The position numbers were made by a program, and so were the translations under genes. The notes under the pieces were generated by a model. The model saw only the letters and a program-made list of their open reading frames with translations. It was not told the origin of the DNA and did no database searches. Shown here piece after piece: positions 1 through 7,630 of a stretch of DNA of 33,287 nucleotides. The stretch spans positions 1 to 33,287 of the forward strand of contig CALWYL010000021.1 in NCBI GenBank assembly GCA_944385765.1, written 5' to 3'. This DNA is from an uncultured Oscillospiraceae bacterium (GTDB lineage Bacteria; Bacillota; Clostridia; Oscillospirales; Oscillospiraceae). Each line of letters begins with the position of its first letter. Within the stretch, counting starts at the first letter, position 1.

Positions 1-47
1 CGTATTCAGCTTGGGAAGCTGATGTTCTGCCATTGAACTACACCCGC
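1..47 (-). tRNA. tRNA-Gly (anticodon CCC), 3' part beyond window
   Basis: The minus strand folds as the 5' two thirds of a tRNA. The acceptor strand GCGGGTG occupies 47-41, the D-stem is GTTC/GAAC, and the anticodon stem TCAGC/GCTGA encloses the 7-base loop TTCCCAA, giving anticodon CCC at 15-13. That anticodon reads GGG, hence glycine. The variable loop, T arm and 3' acceptor strand lie outside the window. A good promoter sits just upstream. Confidence 0.9.
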
Positions 48-58
48 AATGCCTGCAT

Positions 59-87
59 AGTATACCACACCTCGCGCGGCAATGCAA
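59..87 (-). promoter_or_regulatory. sigma-A promoter of tRNA-Gly
   Basis: On the minus strand, TTGCAT (87-82) is followed by a 17-base spacer and TATACT (64-59). Transcription would start near 52, about 5 bases before the mature tRNA 5' end. The tRNA therefore need not depend on readthrough from the isocitrate dehydrogenase operon. Confidence 0.7.
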
Positions 88-105
88 GCAAAATTTGCGT
101 CCCTT

Positions 106-1116
106 TTACCCGGCCATCTCCACTATCACCGCGTCGGCAAATTCGCTTGTGCCCAGGCCGCCTCCCAGGTCATATGTCACCTTCACGCCGCCCCTGAGCA
201 GCGCGAGCACCGCGCCCTCTATACGTCCGGCCGCCTCCGTCTCGCCGAGATGCCTGAGCATCATGGCGGCCGAGAGTATGAGCGCCGTGGGGTTGGCGTC
301 GTTTTTGCCCGCGTGTTTGGGGGCGCTGCCGTGCACCGCCTCGAAGATGGCGCAGTCCGCGCCGATATTCGCGCTGGGGGCCAGCCCGATTCCCCCCACC
401 AGCCCGGCGCAGAGGTCGGACATGATGTCCCCGTACAGATTGGGCAGCACCAGGACGTCGTAGGCCTCCGGCCGCTGCACCACGTGCATGCAGGCCGCGT
501 CCACGATCTCGTCCGTGAACTCAATCTGCGGATACTCCTCCGCCACGGCTCTCACCGTGTCCAGGAACAGGCCGTCCGTGCACTTCATGATGTTCGCCTT
601 GTGTATGGCCGTCACCTTGTGCCGGCCGTTGCGCAGCGCGTAGTCGAAGGCATAGCGGGCAATGCGCTCCGAGCCCCTGCGGGTTATCAGCTTGATGCTC
701 TCGGCGGCGTAATCGCCTATCATGTGCTCTATCCCCGCGTAGAGATCCTCCGTGTTCTCCCGCACCACCACCAGGTCCACGCCCTCATAGCGGCTCTGCA
801 CCCCGGGGAAGGTCCTCACCGGCCTCACGTTGGCGTAGAGGTCGAATTTCTTCCTCAGCGCCACGTTCACGCTGCGGAAGCCGGACCCCACGGGCGTGGT
901 TATGGGCCCCTTCAGGGCCACCCGGTCGCGCGCCACGGACTCAATGGTCCTCTCGGGCAGAGGCGTGCCCTCGCGGGCCATCTGCGCCTCGCCGGCCTCC
1001 TCCACATGCCAGTCTATCTGCGCGCCCGAGGCGTCCACCACGCGGCGCGCCGCCAGGGACACCTCCGGACCTATCCCGTCCCCGGGTATCAGCGTAACTC
1101 TGTGCACAGCTCCCAT
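106..1116 (-). CDS. Isocitrate dehydrogenase, NAD-type (IDH/IPMDH family)
   Basis: Beta-decarboxylating dehydrogenase of 336 residues. It most likely oxidises isocitrate to 2-oxoglutarate with NAD+. It begins with the family signature [13 protein letters not shown]. The substrate loop [19 protein letters not shown] (about residues 83-101) has the SxNxxLR pattern of isocitrate-specific enzymes. DAACMHVV, the LYGDIMSD metal-binding segment and [15 protein letters not shown] (cofactor site) are all present. The start ATG at 1116 has GGGGGAG 6 bases upstream. It is the last gene of the operon, 27 bases after aconitase. Isopropylmalate or homoisocitrate dehydrogenase are alternatives, but the neighbours favour isocitrate. 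No intrinsic terminator is visible before the tRNA promoter downstream. Confidence 0.88.
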   Translation of the reverse strand: MGAVHRVTLIPGDGIGPEVSLAARRVVDASGAQIDWHVEEAGEAQMAREGTPLPERTIESVARDRVALKGPITTPVGSGFRSVNVALRKKFDLYANVRPVRTFPGVQSRYEGVDLVVVRENTEDLYAGIEHMIGDYAAESIKLITRRGSERIARYAFDYALRNGRHKVTAIHKANIMKCTDGLFLDTVRAVAEEYPQIEFTDEIVDAACMHVVQRPEAYDVLVLPNLYGDIMSDLCAGLVGGIGLAPSANIGADCAIFEAVHGSAPKHAGKNDANPTALILSAAMMLRHLGETEAAGRIEGAVLALLRGGVKVTYDLGGGLGTSEFADAVIVEMAG

Positions 1117-1143
1117 CTTCTGTCTCCCCCATCTCGAATATAC

Positions 1144-3072
1144 TTATTTTCCGCTCTCCCGCGTGTAGTTGAGCAGCCCTCCTGCCAGCAGTATGTCGCG
1201 CTGCCGCTCCGATATCTCCAGCTTCAGCGCCACCTCCCGCCCGCCTATCGCGGCCGTGAGGGCCTTTCCGCCGGCCGCCTCTCGTATCTGCTCCGGCGCC
1301 GCGTGTATCAGCACTTCTTCCCCCTCGGCCGCCGCCTCATAGTCCGCGTCCGAGGTGAACTCCAGCGGCAGTATGCCGTTGTTTATCAGGTTAGCCCTGT
1401 GTATCCTGGCGAAGCTCTTGGCCAGCACGGCCTTCACTCCCAGATAGAGCGGCGCCAGCGCCGCGTGTTCCCGGCTGGAGCCCTGTCCGTAGTTGGCCCC
1501 GCCCACTATGAATCCCACTCCGGCGGCCTTGGCCCTCTCCGGGAAGGCCGGGTCGCAGGGCGTGAGGCAGTAGTCCGCCAGATATGGCACGTTGGAGCGG
1601 AAGGGCAGCAGCTTGGCGTTTGAGGGCATGATGTGGTCGGTGGTGATGTTGTCCCCCACCTTTATCAGCACCGGGCCAGAGAGCTCCTCCGCCGGCGGCG
1701 CGGCCTGGGGGAACGGCTTTATATTGGGCCCGCGCACGACCTCGACATCCGAGCTGTCTTCCACCGGCGGTATGAGCATCCCATCGTCTATGTCGAAGAG
1801 CTCCGGCACGTCGTAGGGCGCCTCTCCCCCGTCCCAGCTCTGCGGGTCGGTCAATACCCCCGTCACCGCGGAGACTGCCGCCGCCTCCGGGCTCACCAGA
1901 TACACCTTTGCCGACGGCGTCCCGCTGCGCCCGTAGAAGTTGCGGTTGAAAGTGCGCAGGCTCACCGCGTCCGTCGCCGGCGCCTGCCCCATGCCTATGC
2001 AGGGCCCGCAGGCGCACTCCAGTATCCTGGCCCCGGCCGTGACCATCCTGGCCAGCGCGCCGTTGGAGGCCAGCGCCCTCAGCACCTGCCGCGAGCCCGG
2101 CGAGATGGTCAGGCTCACATTGGGCGCCACGTGTTTGCCCGCAAGTATGCCGGCCACCCGCATCATGTCGCAGAAGGAGGAGTTCGTGCAGCTGCCGATG
2201 CACACCTGGTCCACCTTGATTCCCGCGATGGAGGATATCTCCGCCACGTTGTCCGGGCTGTGCGGCTGCGCCGCCATGGGGCGCAGCGCGGAGAGGTCCA
2301 CCACTATCTCCTCGTCATACCCGGCGTCGGGGTCGGCCTTGAGCTCTCTCCACGCCCCGGCCCTGCCCCGCGCGGCGAAGAACTCCCTGGTCCTCCTGTC
2401 GCTGGGGAACACCGAGGTCGTGGCGCCCAGCTCCGCGCCCATATTGGCTATGGTCGCCCGCTCCGGCACGCTCAGGGACTCCAGCCCCTCTCCGGCGTAC
2501 TCCATCACCTTGCCCACGCCGCCCTTGACGCTCAGCCGCCTGAGTATCTCCAGGATAACGTCCTTGGCGGACACCATGGGCTTCAGCCTTCCCGTCAGCA
2601 GCACCCGGCAGACTTTGGGCATCGTCAGGTAATACGCCCCGCCGCCCATGGCCACAGCCACGTCCAGTCCGCCGGCGCCGATGGCCAGCATGCCGGCCGC
2701 GCCGCAGGTCGGCGTGTGGCTGTCGGAGCCCAGCAGGGTCTCCCCCGGGGCTGAGAAGCGCTCCAGATGCACCTGGTGGCATATGCCGTTCCCCGGCCTG
2801 GAGAACCATATTCCGTGCTTCGCGGCCACCGTCTGTATGTACCGGTGGTCGTCCGCGTTCTCAAAGCCCGACTGCAGCATGTTGTGGTCGATATAGGCCA
2901 CCGAGCGCTTGGTCCTCACCCGGTCTATGCCCATGGCCTCGAACTGCAGATAGGCCATGGTCCCCGTGGAGTCCTGGGTGAGTGTCTGGTCTATCCTGAT
3001 GGCGATTTCCTCTCCGGCTCTCATCTCCCCGCTCACCAGGTGCTCGCCTATTATCTTCTCCGTGATGTTCAT
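1144..3072 (-). CDS. Aconitate hydratase (monomeric, about 640-residue type)
   Basis: Isomerises citrate to isocitrate through cis-aconitate using a [4Fe-4S] cluster. The protein has 642 residues, as in the short putative-aconitase subfamily, and is shorter than the roughly 900-residue AcnA enzymes. Cluster ligands are visible as Cys295 in GSCTNSS and Cys355/Cys358 in ECACGPCIGMG. GSDSHT (115-120) and the C-terminal swivel-domain segment GGANYGQGSSREHAA are intact. The ATG at 3072 overlaps the stop of the upstream citrate synthase by 4 bases (ATGA), indicating translational coupling. A 3-isopropylmalate dehydratase is unlikely because large and small domains are in one chain and the neighbours are TCA enzymes. 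Confidence 0.92.
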   Translation of the reverse strand: MNITEKIIGEHLVSGEMRAGEEIAIRIDQTLTQDSTGTMAYLQFEAMGIDRVRTKRSVAYIDHNMLQSGFENADDHRYIQTVAAKHGIWFSRPGNGICHQVHLERFSAPGETLLGSDSHTPTCGAAGMLAIGAGGLDVAVAMGGGAYYLTMPKVCRVLLTGRLKPMVSAKDVILEILRRLSVKGGVGKVMEYAGEGLESLSVPERATIANMGAELGATTSVFPSDRRTREFFAARGRAGAWRELKADPDAGYDEEIVVDLSALRPMAAQPHSPDNVAEISSIAGIKVDQVCIGSCTNSSFCDMMRVAGILAGKHVAPNVSLTISPGSRQVLRALASNGALARMVTAGARILECACGPCIGMGQAPATDAVSLRTFNRNFYGRSGTPSAKVYLVSPEAAAVSAVTGVLTDPQSWDGGEAPYDVPELFDIDDGMLIPPVEDSSDVEVVRGPNIKPFPQAAPPAEELSGPVLIKVGDNITTDHIMPSNAKLLPFRSNVPYLADYCLTPCDPAFPERAKAAGVGFIVGGANYGQGSSREHAALAPLYLGVKAVLAKSFARIHRANLINNGILPLEFTSDADYEAAAEGEEVLIHAAPEQIREAAGGKALTAAIGGREVALKLEISERQRDILLAGGLLNYTRESGK

Positions 3073-4427
3073 GCCTCGCCGCCTCCTCTTATCCTCTCAT
3101 ATTCCTCCGCCAGCTCGCCGGGGCCTATATTGGTCACCCGCCCGCTCTCGTACTGCTCATCCACCCAGGCCTTCAGGGCCAGCACATCCCCGTCGCCCTT
3201 GTCCACCCTGTGTCCCAGGTGGCGCGAGAGCCACACGGCTATCCCGGCCGCCCCCGAATTCTTGGATATCGTCACCCGGGGAGGGCTGTTGAGTATCTTC
3301 TGTGTGTCAAATATGTTGTATATCTCCTCGTCCTTCAGCAGTCCGTCGGCGTGTATGCCGGCCTGCGTGGTGTTGAAGTCCCTCCCCACAAAGGGCGTGT
3401 TATCCGGTATGTGATAGCCTATGACTCTCTCAAAGTAGTCCGCTATCTCCCTTATCACCGTGGGGTCCATGCCGTCCATGCTGCCCTTGAGCTGGGCGTA
3501 CTCCATCACCATGGCCTCCAGCGGCGTGTTGCCCGTCCGCTCGCCTATTCCCAGCAGCGAGCAGTTCACGCTCGAGGCCCCGTACAGCCAGGCCGTGGCC
3601 GAGTTGGCCACCGCCTTGTAGAAGTCGTTGTGCCCGTGCCACTCCAGCAGCTCGGAGGGAAATCCCCCGTAGTTCCTCAGCCCGTACACTATCCCCGCCA
3701 CGCTCCGCGGCAGCGAGGCCCCGGCGTACGGCACTCCGTATCCCATGGTGTCGCAGGCCCGTATCTTTATCGGCATCCCGCTCTCGCCCATCAGCTCGCT
3801 GATGGCGTGCGCGAAGGGCACCACGAAGCCGTAGAAGTCCGCCCGGGTGATGTCCTCGAAGTGGCAGCGCGGGTGTATGCCCGCGTCCAGCGCGTCCTTT
3901 ATCACGGCCAGATAGCCGTCCATGGCCTGCCGCCTGGTCTTTTTCAGCTTTTTGTATATGTGGTAGTCCGAGCAGCTCACCAGTATGCCGCACTCCCGCA
4001 GCCCCAGCCCCCTGGCCAGCTTGAAGTCCTCCCTGGTGGCCCTTATCCAGCCCGTTATCTCCGGGAACTCATACCCCAGCTCCTGGCAGCGCCTCAGCGC
4101 CTCCCGGTCCCTCTCGCTGTAGAGGAAGAACTCCGACTGCCGGATGATTCCCCGCGGCCCGCCCAGCCTGTGCAGCAGCTTGAAGATGTCCACTATCTGT
4201 CCCGGCTCATAGGGCGCGCGGCTCTGCTGCCCGTCGCGGAAGGTCGTATCCGTTATCCATATGTGCTCCGGCATGGCCGCCGGCGTCAGGCGGAAGTTGA
4301 AGGTGCACTTCGGCACCTCCTCATAGGGGAACATGTCCCTGTAGAGGTTCCCCTCCGCCCTGTCCTGGAGGCTGTACTTGTACTCGCACTCCATGAGCAC
4401 ATTTTTTTCCCGGTTCAACTCTATCAT
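3069..4427 (-). CDS. Probable Re-citrate synthase (homocitrate/isopropylmalate synthase family)
   Basis: DRE-TIM metallolyase of 452 residues. It condenses acetyl-CoA with a 2-oxoacid. The sequence has TDTTFRDGQQSR for metal and substrate binding, the EWHGHNDF histidine pair, and LLGIGERTGN. Anaerobic clostridia such as Clostridium kluyveri use a member of this family as Re-face-specific citrate synthase. Placement directly before aconitase and isocitrate dehydrogenase argues for citrate rather than isopropylmalate or homocitrate. An upstream in-frame ATG at 4526 is rejected because a near-consensus promoter lies between it and 4427. The ATG at 4427 has GGGAGG 7 bases upstream. Isopropylmalate synthase is the main alternative product. 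Confidence 0.8.
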   Translation of the reverse strand: MIELNREKNVLMECEYKYSLQDRAEGNLYRDMFPYEEVPKCTFNFRLTPAAMPEHIWITDTTFRDGQQSRAPYEPGQIVDIFKLLHRLGGPRGIIRQSEFFLYSERDREALRRCQELGYEFPEITGWIRATREDFKLARGLGLRECGILVSCSDYHIYKKLKKTRRQAMDGYLAVIKDALDAGIHPRCHFEDITRADFYGFVVPFAHAISELMGESGMPIKIRACDTMGYGVPYAGASLPRSVAGIVYGLRNYGGFPSELLEWHGHNDFYKAVANSATAWLYGASSVNCSLLGIGERTGNTPLEAMVMEYAQLKGSMDGMDPTVIREIADYFERVIGYHIPDNTPFVGRDFNTTQAGIHADGLLKDEEIYNIFDTQKILNSPPRVTISKNSGAAGIAVWLSRHLGHRVDKGDGDVLALKAWVDEQYESGRVTNIGPGELAEEYERIRGGGEA

Positions 4428-4450
4428 CGCTCGGCCTCCCAACAGCGCTT

Positions 4451-4485
4451 TTAGTGCATTATAACACAGAAAATGAATTCTGCAA
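4451..4485 (-). promoter_or_regulatory. sigma-A promoter of citrate synthase-aconitase-IDH operon
   Basis: Minus strand TTGCAG (4485-4480), 16-base spacer, TATAAT (4463-4458). Predicted transcription start is near 4451, giving a leader of about 24 bases before the citrate synthase start. The AT-rich stretch 4441-4560 around it contrasts with the GC-rich genes. I see no other gene in 4428-4604. Confidence 0.75.
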
Positions 4486-4604
4486 TATTTATTTTTGCAT
4501 TTAAGCTCGCTGTCAGGCTTATACATGCGCTATTAACAGATGTTCTGCAATTTTAAATATCATTTCCTGCATTTCTTCCCATATCTCCGCCCCATTTCCC
4601 GCCC

Positions 4605-4634
4605 TTGCTAAAACTCCCGCGCAGGTGGTATTAT
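4605..4634 (+). promoter_or_regulatory. sigma-A promoter of acyltransferase gene
   Basis: TTGCTA (4605-4610), 18-base spacer, TATTAT (4629-4634). Transcription would begin close to the AAGGAGG ribosome binding site at 4641, so the leader is extremely short. Confidence 0.55.
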
Positions 4635-4655
4635 AGTTAAAAGGAGGTGATGGCC

Positions 4656-5930
4656 TTGGCCACTGTCTCGACGCCCTGGTACCGCATGGACAACGCCAGC
4701 GTCATGTACTCCGCCATCCAGCGTGAGGACTACTCCGCCATATACCGCTTTTCCGCCTTCATGGACCGCGAGGTGGACCCCGCCGCGCTGCAGCGCGCGG
4801 TGGACCGGGCCATGCCCCGTTTTCCGGGCTTTGCCGTGCGCATACGCCGGGGCTTTTTCTGGCACTACTTCGAGCCCAATCCCTCCCCCGGCCCCTTTGT
4901 GAGAGAGGACTCGGCGGATTTCTGCCGCCCCGTGCGCTTCGGGGAGGACAACGGCTGGCTGGTCCGCTTCCTCCACTACGGCCGCCGCATCTCCCTGGAG
5001 GTGTTCCACGCCGTGGCCGACGGCGCCGGGGCCCTGGTGTTCTTCCGCGCCCTGCTGGCCGAATACCTGCGCCAGCTGGGCGAGGACATCCCCGCCGGCT
5101 GCGCCGTCGACCTCGATTCCCCTCCCAGTCCAGGCGAGCTGGAGGACGCCTACCTCCGCCACGCCGGCCGCGTCTCCCGCAGCTTCACGCAGGTAAAACG
5201 GGCGTATCAGGACCTGGGCACGCCGGAGCCCTTTTACACCTTCAACGTCACCATGGGCTTCGTCCCCATAGCCCAGCTCAAGGAGCGCGCCTCCGCCCTC
5301 GGCGGCACCGTCACCGAGTATCTCTCCGCCGTGCTCATAAAGCTCCTGCTGGAGAAGCAGCGCCAGGAGCGCGTCCACCGCCAGCGCCCGGTGGCCCTGG
5401 GCATACCGGTAAATCTGCGCCCCTATTTCCCCACCGAGACGCTGAGGAACTTCATAATGACCGTCCAGGTCTCCGCCGACCCCCGCCTGGGGGACTACAG
5501 CCTCCCCGAGCTGGTGAGCCTGGTCCGCTGCCAGATGCGCCTCTATGCCACTCCGCAGAACCTGCGCGCGGTGATGACCCGGGGCGTAAAGCTGCAATAC
5601 AACCCCCTGCTGCAGCTCATCCCCAGCGTACTGAAGAACCCCATCATGCTCCGCAGTTACCGCACCAGCGGCGTGCGGCCCTATACGGCCACCTTCACCA
5701 ACCCCGGCTATTTCGCTCTGCCCCCGGAGATGTCCGCGCACATAGAGCACATGGAGGTCATCCTGGGCCAGGCCGCCGTCGCGCGCCCCCACATCTCCGC
5801 CATCGGCTATGGCGGCACCATGGAAATAACCTTCTCCGGCACCCAGCAGGAGAACGACCTGGAGCGGGAATTCTTCCGTTACCTTGTGCGCGAGGGCATG
5901 CATGTCCGCGTCGAGAGCACCAGAGGCTGA
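4656..5930 (+). CDS. Condensation-domain-like acyltransferase (alcohol acetyltransferase-like)
   Basis: Soluble protein of about 424 residues with the fold-defining HxxxDG active-site motif in FHAVADGAG (about His118-Asp122). This is the signature of CoA-dependent acyltransferases and nonribosomal peptide condensation domains. The second half has an ALGIPVNLRPYF segment, which in this superfamily lines the active-site tunnel. No signal peptide or membrane segment is seen. The substrate is unknown; related proteins are annotated as alcohol acetyltransferases or hypothetical. Start choice: AAGGAGG (4641-4647) is ideally spaced for TTG at 4656 and too close for ATG at 4650, so either is possible. 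The stop is 16 bases before the zinc-ribbon membrane protein, so the two are probably co-transcribed and work together. Confidence 0.7.
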   Translation: MATVSTPWYRMDNASVMYSAIQREDYSAIYRFSAFMDREVDPAALQRAVDRAMPRFPGFAVRIRRGFFWHYFEPNPSPGPFVREDSADFCRPVRFGEDNGWLVRFLHYGRRISLEVFHAVADGAGALVFFRALLAEYLRQLGEDIPAGCAVDLDSPPSPGELEDAYLRHAGRVSRSFTQVKRAYQDLGTPEPFYTFNVTMGFVPIAQLKERASALGGTVTEYLSAVLIKLLLEKQRQERVHRQRPVALGIPVNLRPYFPTETLRNFIMTVQVSADPRLGDYSLPELVSLVRCQMRLYATPQNLRAVMTRGVKLQYNPLLQLIPSVLKNPIMLRSYRTSGVRPYTATFTNPGYFALPPEMSAHIEHMEVILGQAAVARPHISAIGYGGTMEITFSGTQQENDLEREFFRYLVREGMHVRVESTRG

Positions 5931-5946
5931 ATAAAGGAGTTAAAGC

Positions 5947-6651
5947 ATGTCTTACTGTGTCAACTGCGGCGTCGAGCTCGGCGCCGGCGCCGGGAGCTGC
6001 CCCCTCTGCCACACCCCGGTGCAGAACCCCCACGCCGTCCCCGACAATGATGCCCCGCCCTTCTTCCCCACGCGGCACGAGGGCGTGGAGCCCGTCTCCC
6101 GCCGCATGGCCGGGCTGCTGCTCAGCTCCATGCTGGCCTCGGTGGCGCTCTGCTGCGGCATATTGAACCTGCTCTTCTACCGCGAGCTCTGGTGGTCCTT
6201 CTTCCCGGGCGGCGCGGCGGTCATGCTCTGGGTGTGGTTCGCCATGCCCCTGCTCTTCCGCCGGCTCAGCGCCTGGTGCCGCCTCACGCTCGACACCCTG
6301 GCCATAGGCGTCTATGTGCTGCTGATAGCCCTGGCCGTCCACGGCCTGGACTGGTATCTGCGTCTGGCCGTGCCCATGCTGCTCTGCGCGGTCTGCGTCT
6401 GCCCCACGGTCATCTGGGTGGTGCGCTACCGCCGTCTCTCCATCCTGTCCTCGGCCATACTGGTGCTGCTCACCGCCGGTTTCCTGGCCGCCGCCGTCGA
6501 GCTCTTCTGCGACCTCTATCTGCGCGGCGTCTGGCGCCCCGGCTGGTCGCTGATAGTGCTCATCTCCTGCGTGGGGCTCTGCATACCCCTCATCGTGATT
6601 CGCCGCGTCCCCTCCCTGCGCGAGGAGGCGCGCCGCCGCTTCCACGTCTGA
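5947..6651 (+). CDS. Zinc-ribbon multipass membrane protein (DUF6320-like)
   Basis: Protein of 234 residues. The N-terminus is a zinc ribbon with two CxxC pairs (YCVNCG near residues 3-8 and SCPLCH near residues 18-23). The remainder holds about six hydrophobic segments (roughly 55-76, 81-103, 113-131, 137-157, 163-187 and 199-217). From memory this matches a family annotated DUF6320, often found beside condensation-like acyltransferases; its function is not known to me. AAAGGAG precedes the ATG at 5947. It is 16 bases downstream of the acyltransferase and followed by a strong terminator, so the two form a two-gene operon. A role anchoring or regulating the acyltransferase at the membrane is inference only. 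Confidence 0.7.
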   Translation: MSYCVNCGVELGAGAGSCPLCHTPVQNPHAVPDNDAPPFFPTRHEGVEPVSRRMAGLLLSSMLASVALCCGILNLLFYRELWWSFFPGGAAVMLWVWFAMPLLFRRLSAWCRLTLDTLAIGVYVLLIALAVHGLDWYLRLAVPMLLCAVCVCPTVIWVVRYRRLSILSSAILVLLTAGFLAAAVELFCDLYLRGVWRPGWSLIVLISCVGLCIPLIVIRRVPSLREEARRRFHV

Positions 6652-6673
6652 GCCGAGCCCGCCCCAATTGACA

Positions 6674-6709
6674 GTCCGCCCGCGGAAAACTCTCCGCGGG
6701 CGGACTTTT
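6674..6709 (+). terminator. Intrinsic terminator after acyltransferase operon
   Basis: Perfect 12-bp stem GTCCGCCCGCGG / CCGCGGGCGGAC (6674-6685 and 6694-6705) with an 8-base loop and TTTT after it. It also separates this operon from the convergent ogt gene. The opposite strand lacks a T-run after the stem. Confidence 0.85.
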
Positions 6710-6723
6710 GACATATCCCCTGT

Positions 6724-7215
6724 TCAGGCGGGCGAGGCCTCGTGGCGCAGCAGCCAGCTCTTGCGCTCCACACCCCCGGCATAGCCGGTCAGCGAGCCGC
6801 CCGCGCCCAGCACCCTGTGGCAGGGTATGACGATGGATATGGGGTTGTGCCCCACAGCCCCGCCCACGGCCCTGGCCGGGCAGCGCGCCCCCCGCCGCGC
6901 GGAGAGCTCGTCCGCCAGCGCGCCGTAGGTGCTCGTCTCCCCGTAGGGTATCTCCAGCAGCAGCTCCCAGACCGCGCGCCGGAACTCCGTCCCCTCCGGG
7001 GCCAGCCGCAACTCCGCCGCCGGGGGCCTCTCGCCACGGAAATAGGCGTCCAGCCACCCGCGCGCGGCGGCCAGCGCCCCATCCTCCCCCGGTACGAGCT
7101 CATACCCCGCGCCGAAGTACTTCTGCCCCTCAATCCAGAGCCCTTTGAGCGCTCCGCCCTCCGCCGCCAGGGTCAGTTTTCCCAGCGGCGAGATGTATTC
7201 CGCCGTCAACAGCAC
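6724..7215 (-). CDS. ogt: Methylated-DNA--protein-cysteine methyltransferase
   Basis: Suicide repair enzyme that moves an alkyl group from O6-alkylguanine to its own cysteine. The active-site motif IPCHRVLG and the downstream GSLTGYAGG loop are intact. The helix-turn-helix region contains RAVWELLLEIPYGETSTYG. The GTG start at 7215 gives 163 residues, normal for the family, with GGGGGGA 5 bases upstream. An in-frame ATG at 7272 is less likely because translation would run through a GC-rich terminator hairpin. It follows alaS and the HIT gene on the same strand. The terminator between HIT and ogt suggests ogt is expressed at a low level by readthrough. Confidence 0.92.
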   Translation of the reverse strand: MLLTAEYISPLGKLTLAAEGGALKGLWIEGQKYFGAGYELVPGEDGALAAARGWLDAYFRGERPPAAELRLAPEGTEFRRAVWELLLEIPYGETSTYGALADELSARRGARCPARAVGGAVGHNPISIVIPCHRVLGAGGSLTGYAGGVERKSWLLRHEASPA

Positions 7216-7240
7216 GTCTGTCCCCCCTGTGATAAGCTGC

Positions 7241-7267
7241 AAAAGGGGGCCGCCCCCGGCGGCCCCC
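7241..7267 (-). terminator. Intrinsic terminator between HIT gene and ogt
   Basis: Minus-strand stem GGGGGCCGC / GCGGCCCCC (7267-7259 and 7253-7245), 5-base loop, then TTTT (7244-7241). It begins 7 bases after the HIT stop codon. Confidence 0.75.
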
Positions 7268-7273
7268 CTCATC

Positions 7274-7618
7274 TCACACCAGTTTGTCGCTCATGTCCGC
7301 CCCGGCCAGGATGTGGAAGTGCAGGTGCGGCACGGTCTGCCCGGCCACCGCCCCGGAGTTTGTTATCACGCGGAAGCCCTCCGCGAGCCCCTCCTGGGCC
7401 GCTATCTTCGCTATCACCTCAAAGCAGTGCGCCACAACGGCGCTGTTCTCCGCCGTTATCTGCGCGGCGGAGTCCGCCGCGTGCTCTTTGGGTATCACCA
7501 GTATGTGTACCGGGGCCTGCGGGTTTATGTCGCGGAAGGCCAGCACCTGCTCGTCCTCATACACCTTGTTTGAGGGTATCTCCCCCGCGGCTATCTTGCA
7601 GAAAAGGCAGTCATTCAT
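7274..7618 (-). CDS. HIT-family nucleotide-binding protein (HinT-like)
   Basis: Histidine-triad hydrolase/transferase of 114 residues acting on purine nucleoside phosphoramidates or aminoacyl-adenylates. The triad is visible as HLHFHILAG near the C-terminus. The N-terminal CLFCKI cysteine pair is the usual zinc-binding site of bacterial and archaeal HinT. The length is typical. The GGAGG upstream overlaps the end of alaS, and the gap is 12 bases, so it is co-transcribed with alaS. HinT proteins hydrolyse aminoacyl-AMP released by tRNA synthetases, which makes the pairing sensible (inference). Confidence 0.93.
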   Translation of the reverse strand: MNDCLFCKIAAGEIPSNKVYEDEQVLAFRDINPQAPVHILVIPKEHAADSAAQITAENSAVVAHCFEVIAKIAAQEGLAEGFRVITNSGAVAGQTVPHLHFHILAGADMSDKLV

Positions 7619-7630
7619 GTCCGTTCCTCC

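Noticed and set aside
82-1623. Long plus-strand open frame (513 codons) opposite IDH and aconitase
   Set aside because: It is the antisense shadow of two clearly coding genes in GC-rich DNA; its composition (many His, Arg, Gly) matches no family and no ribosome binding site precedes it.
4428-4526. Upstream 33-codon extension of the citrate synthase gene
   Set aside because: The region is AT-rich, contains the TTGCAG-N16-TATAAT promoter, and the internal ATG has a proper ribosome binding site.
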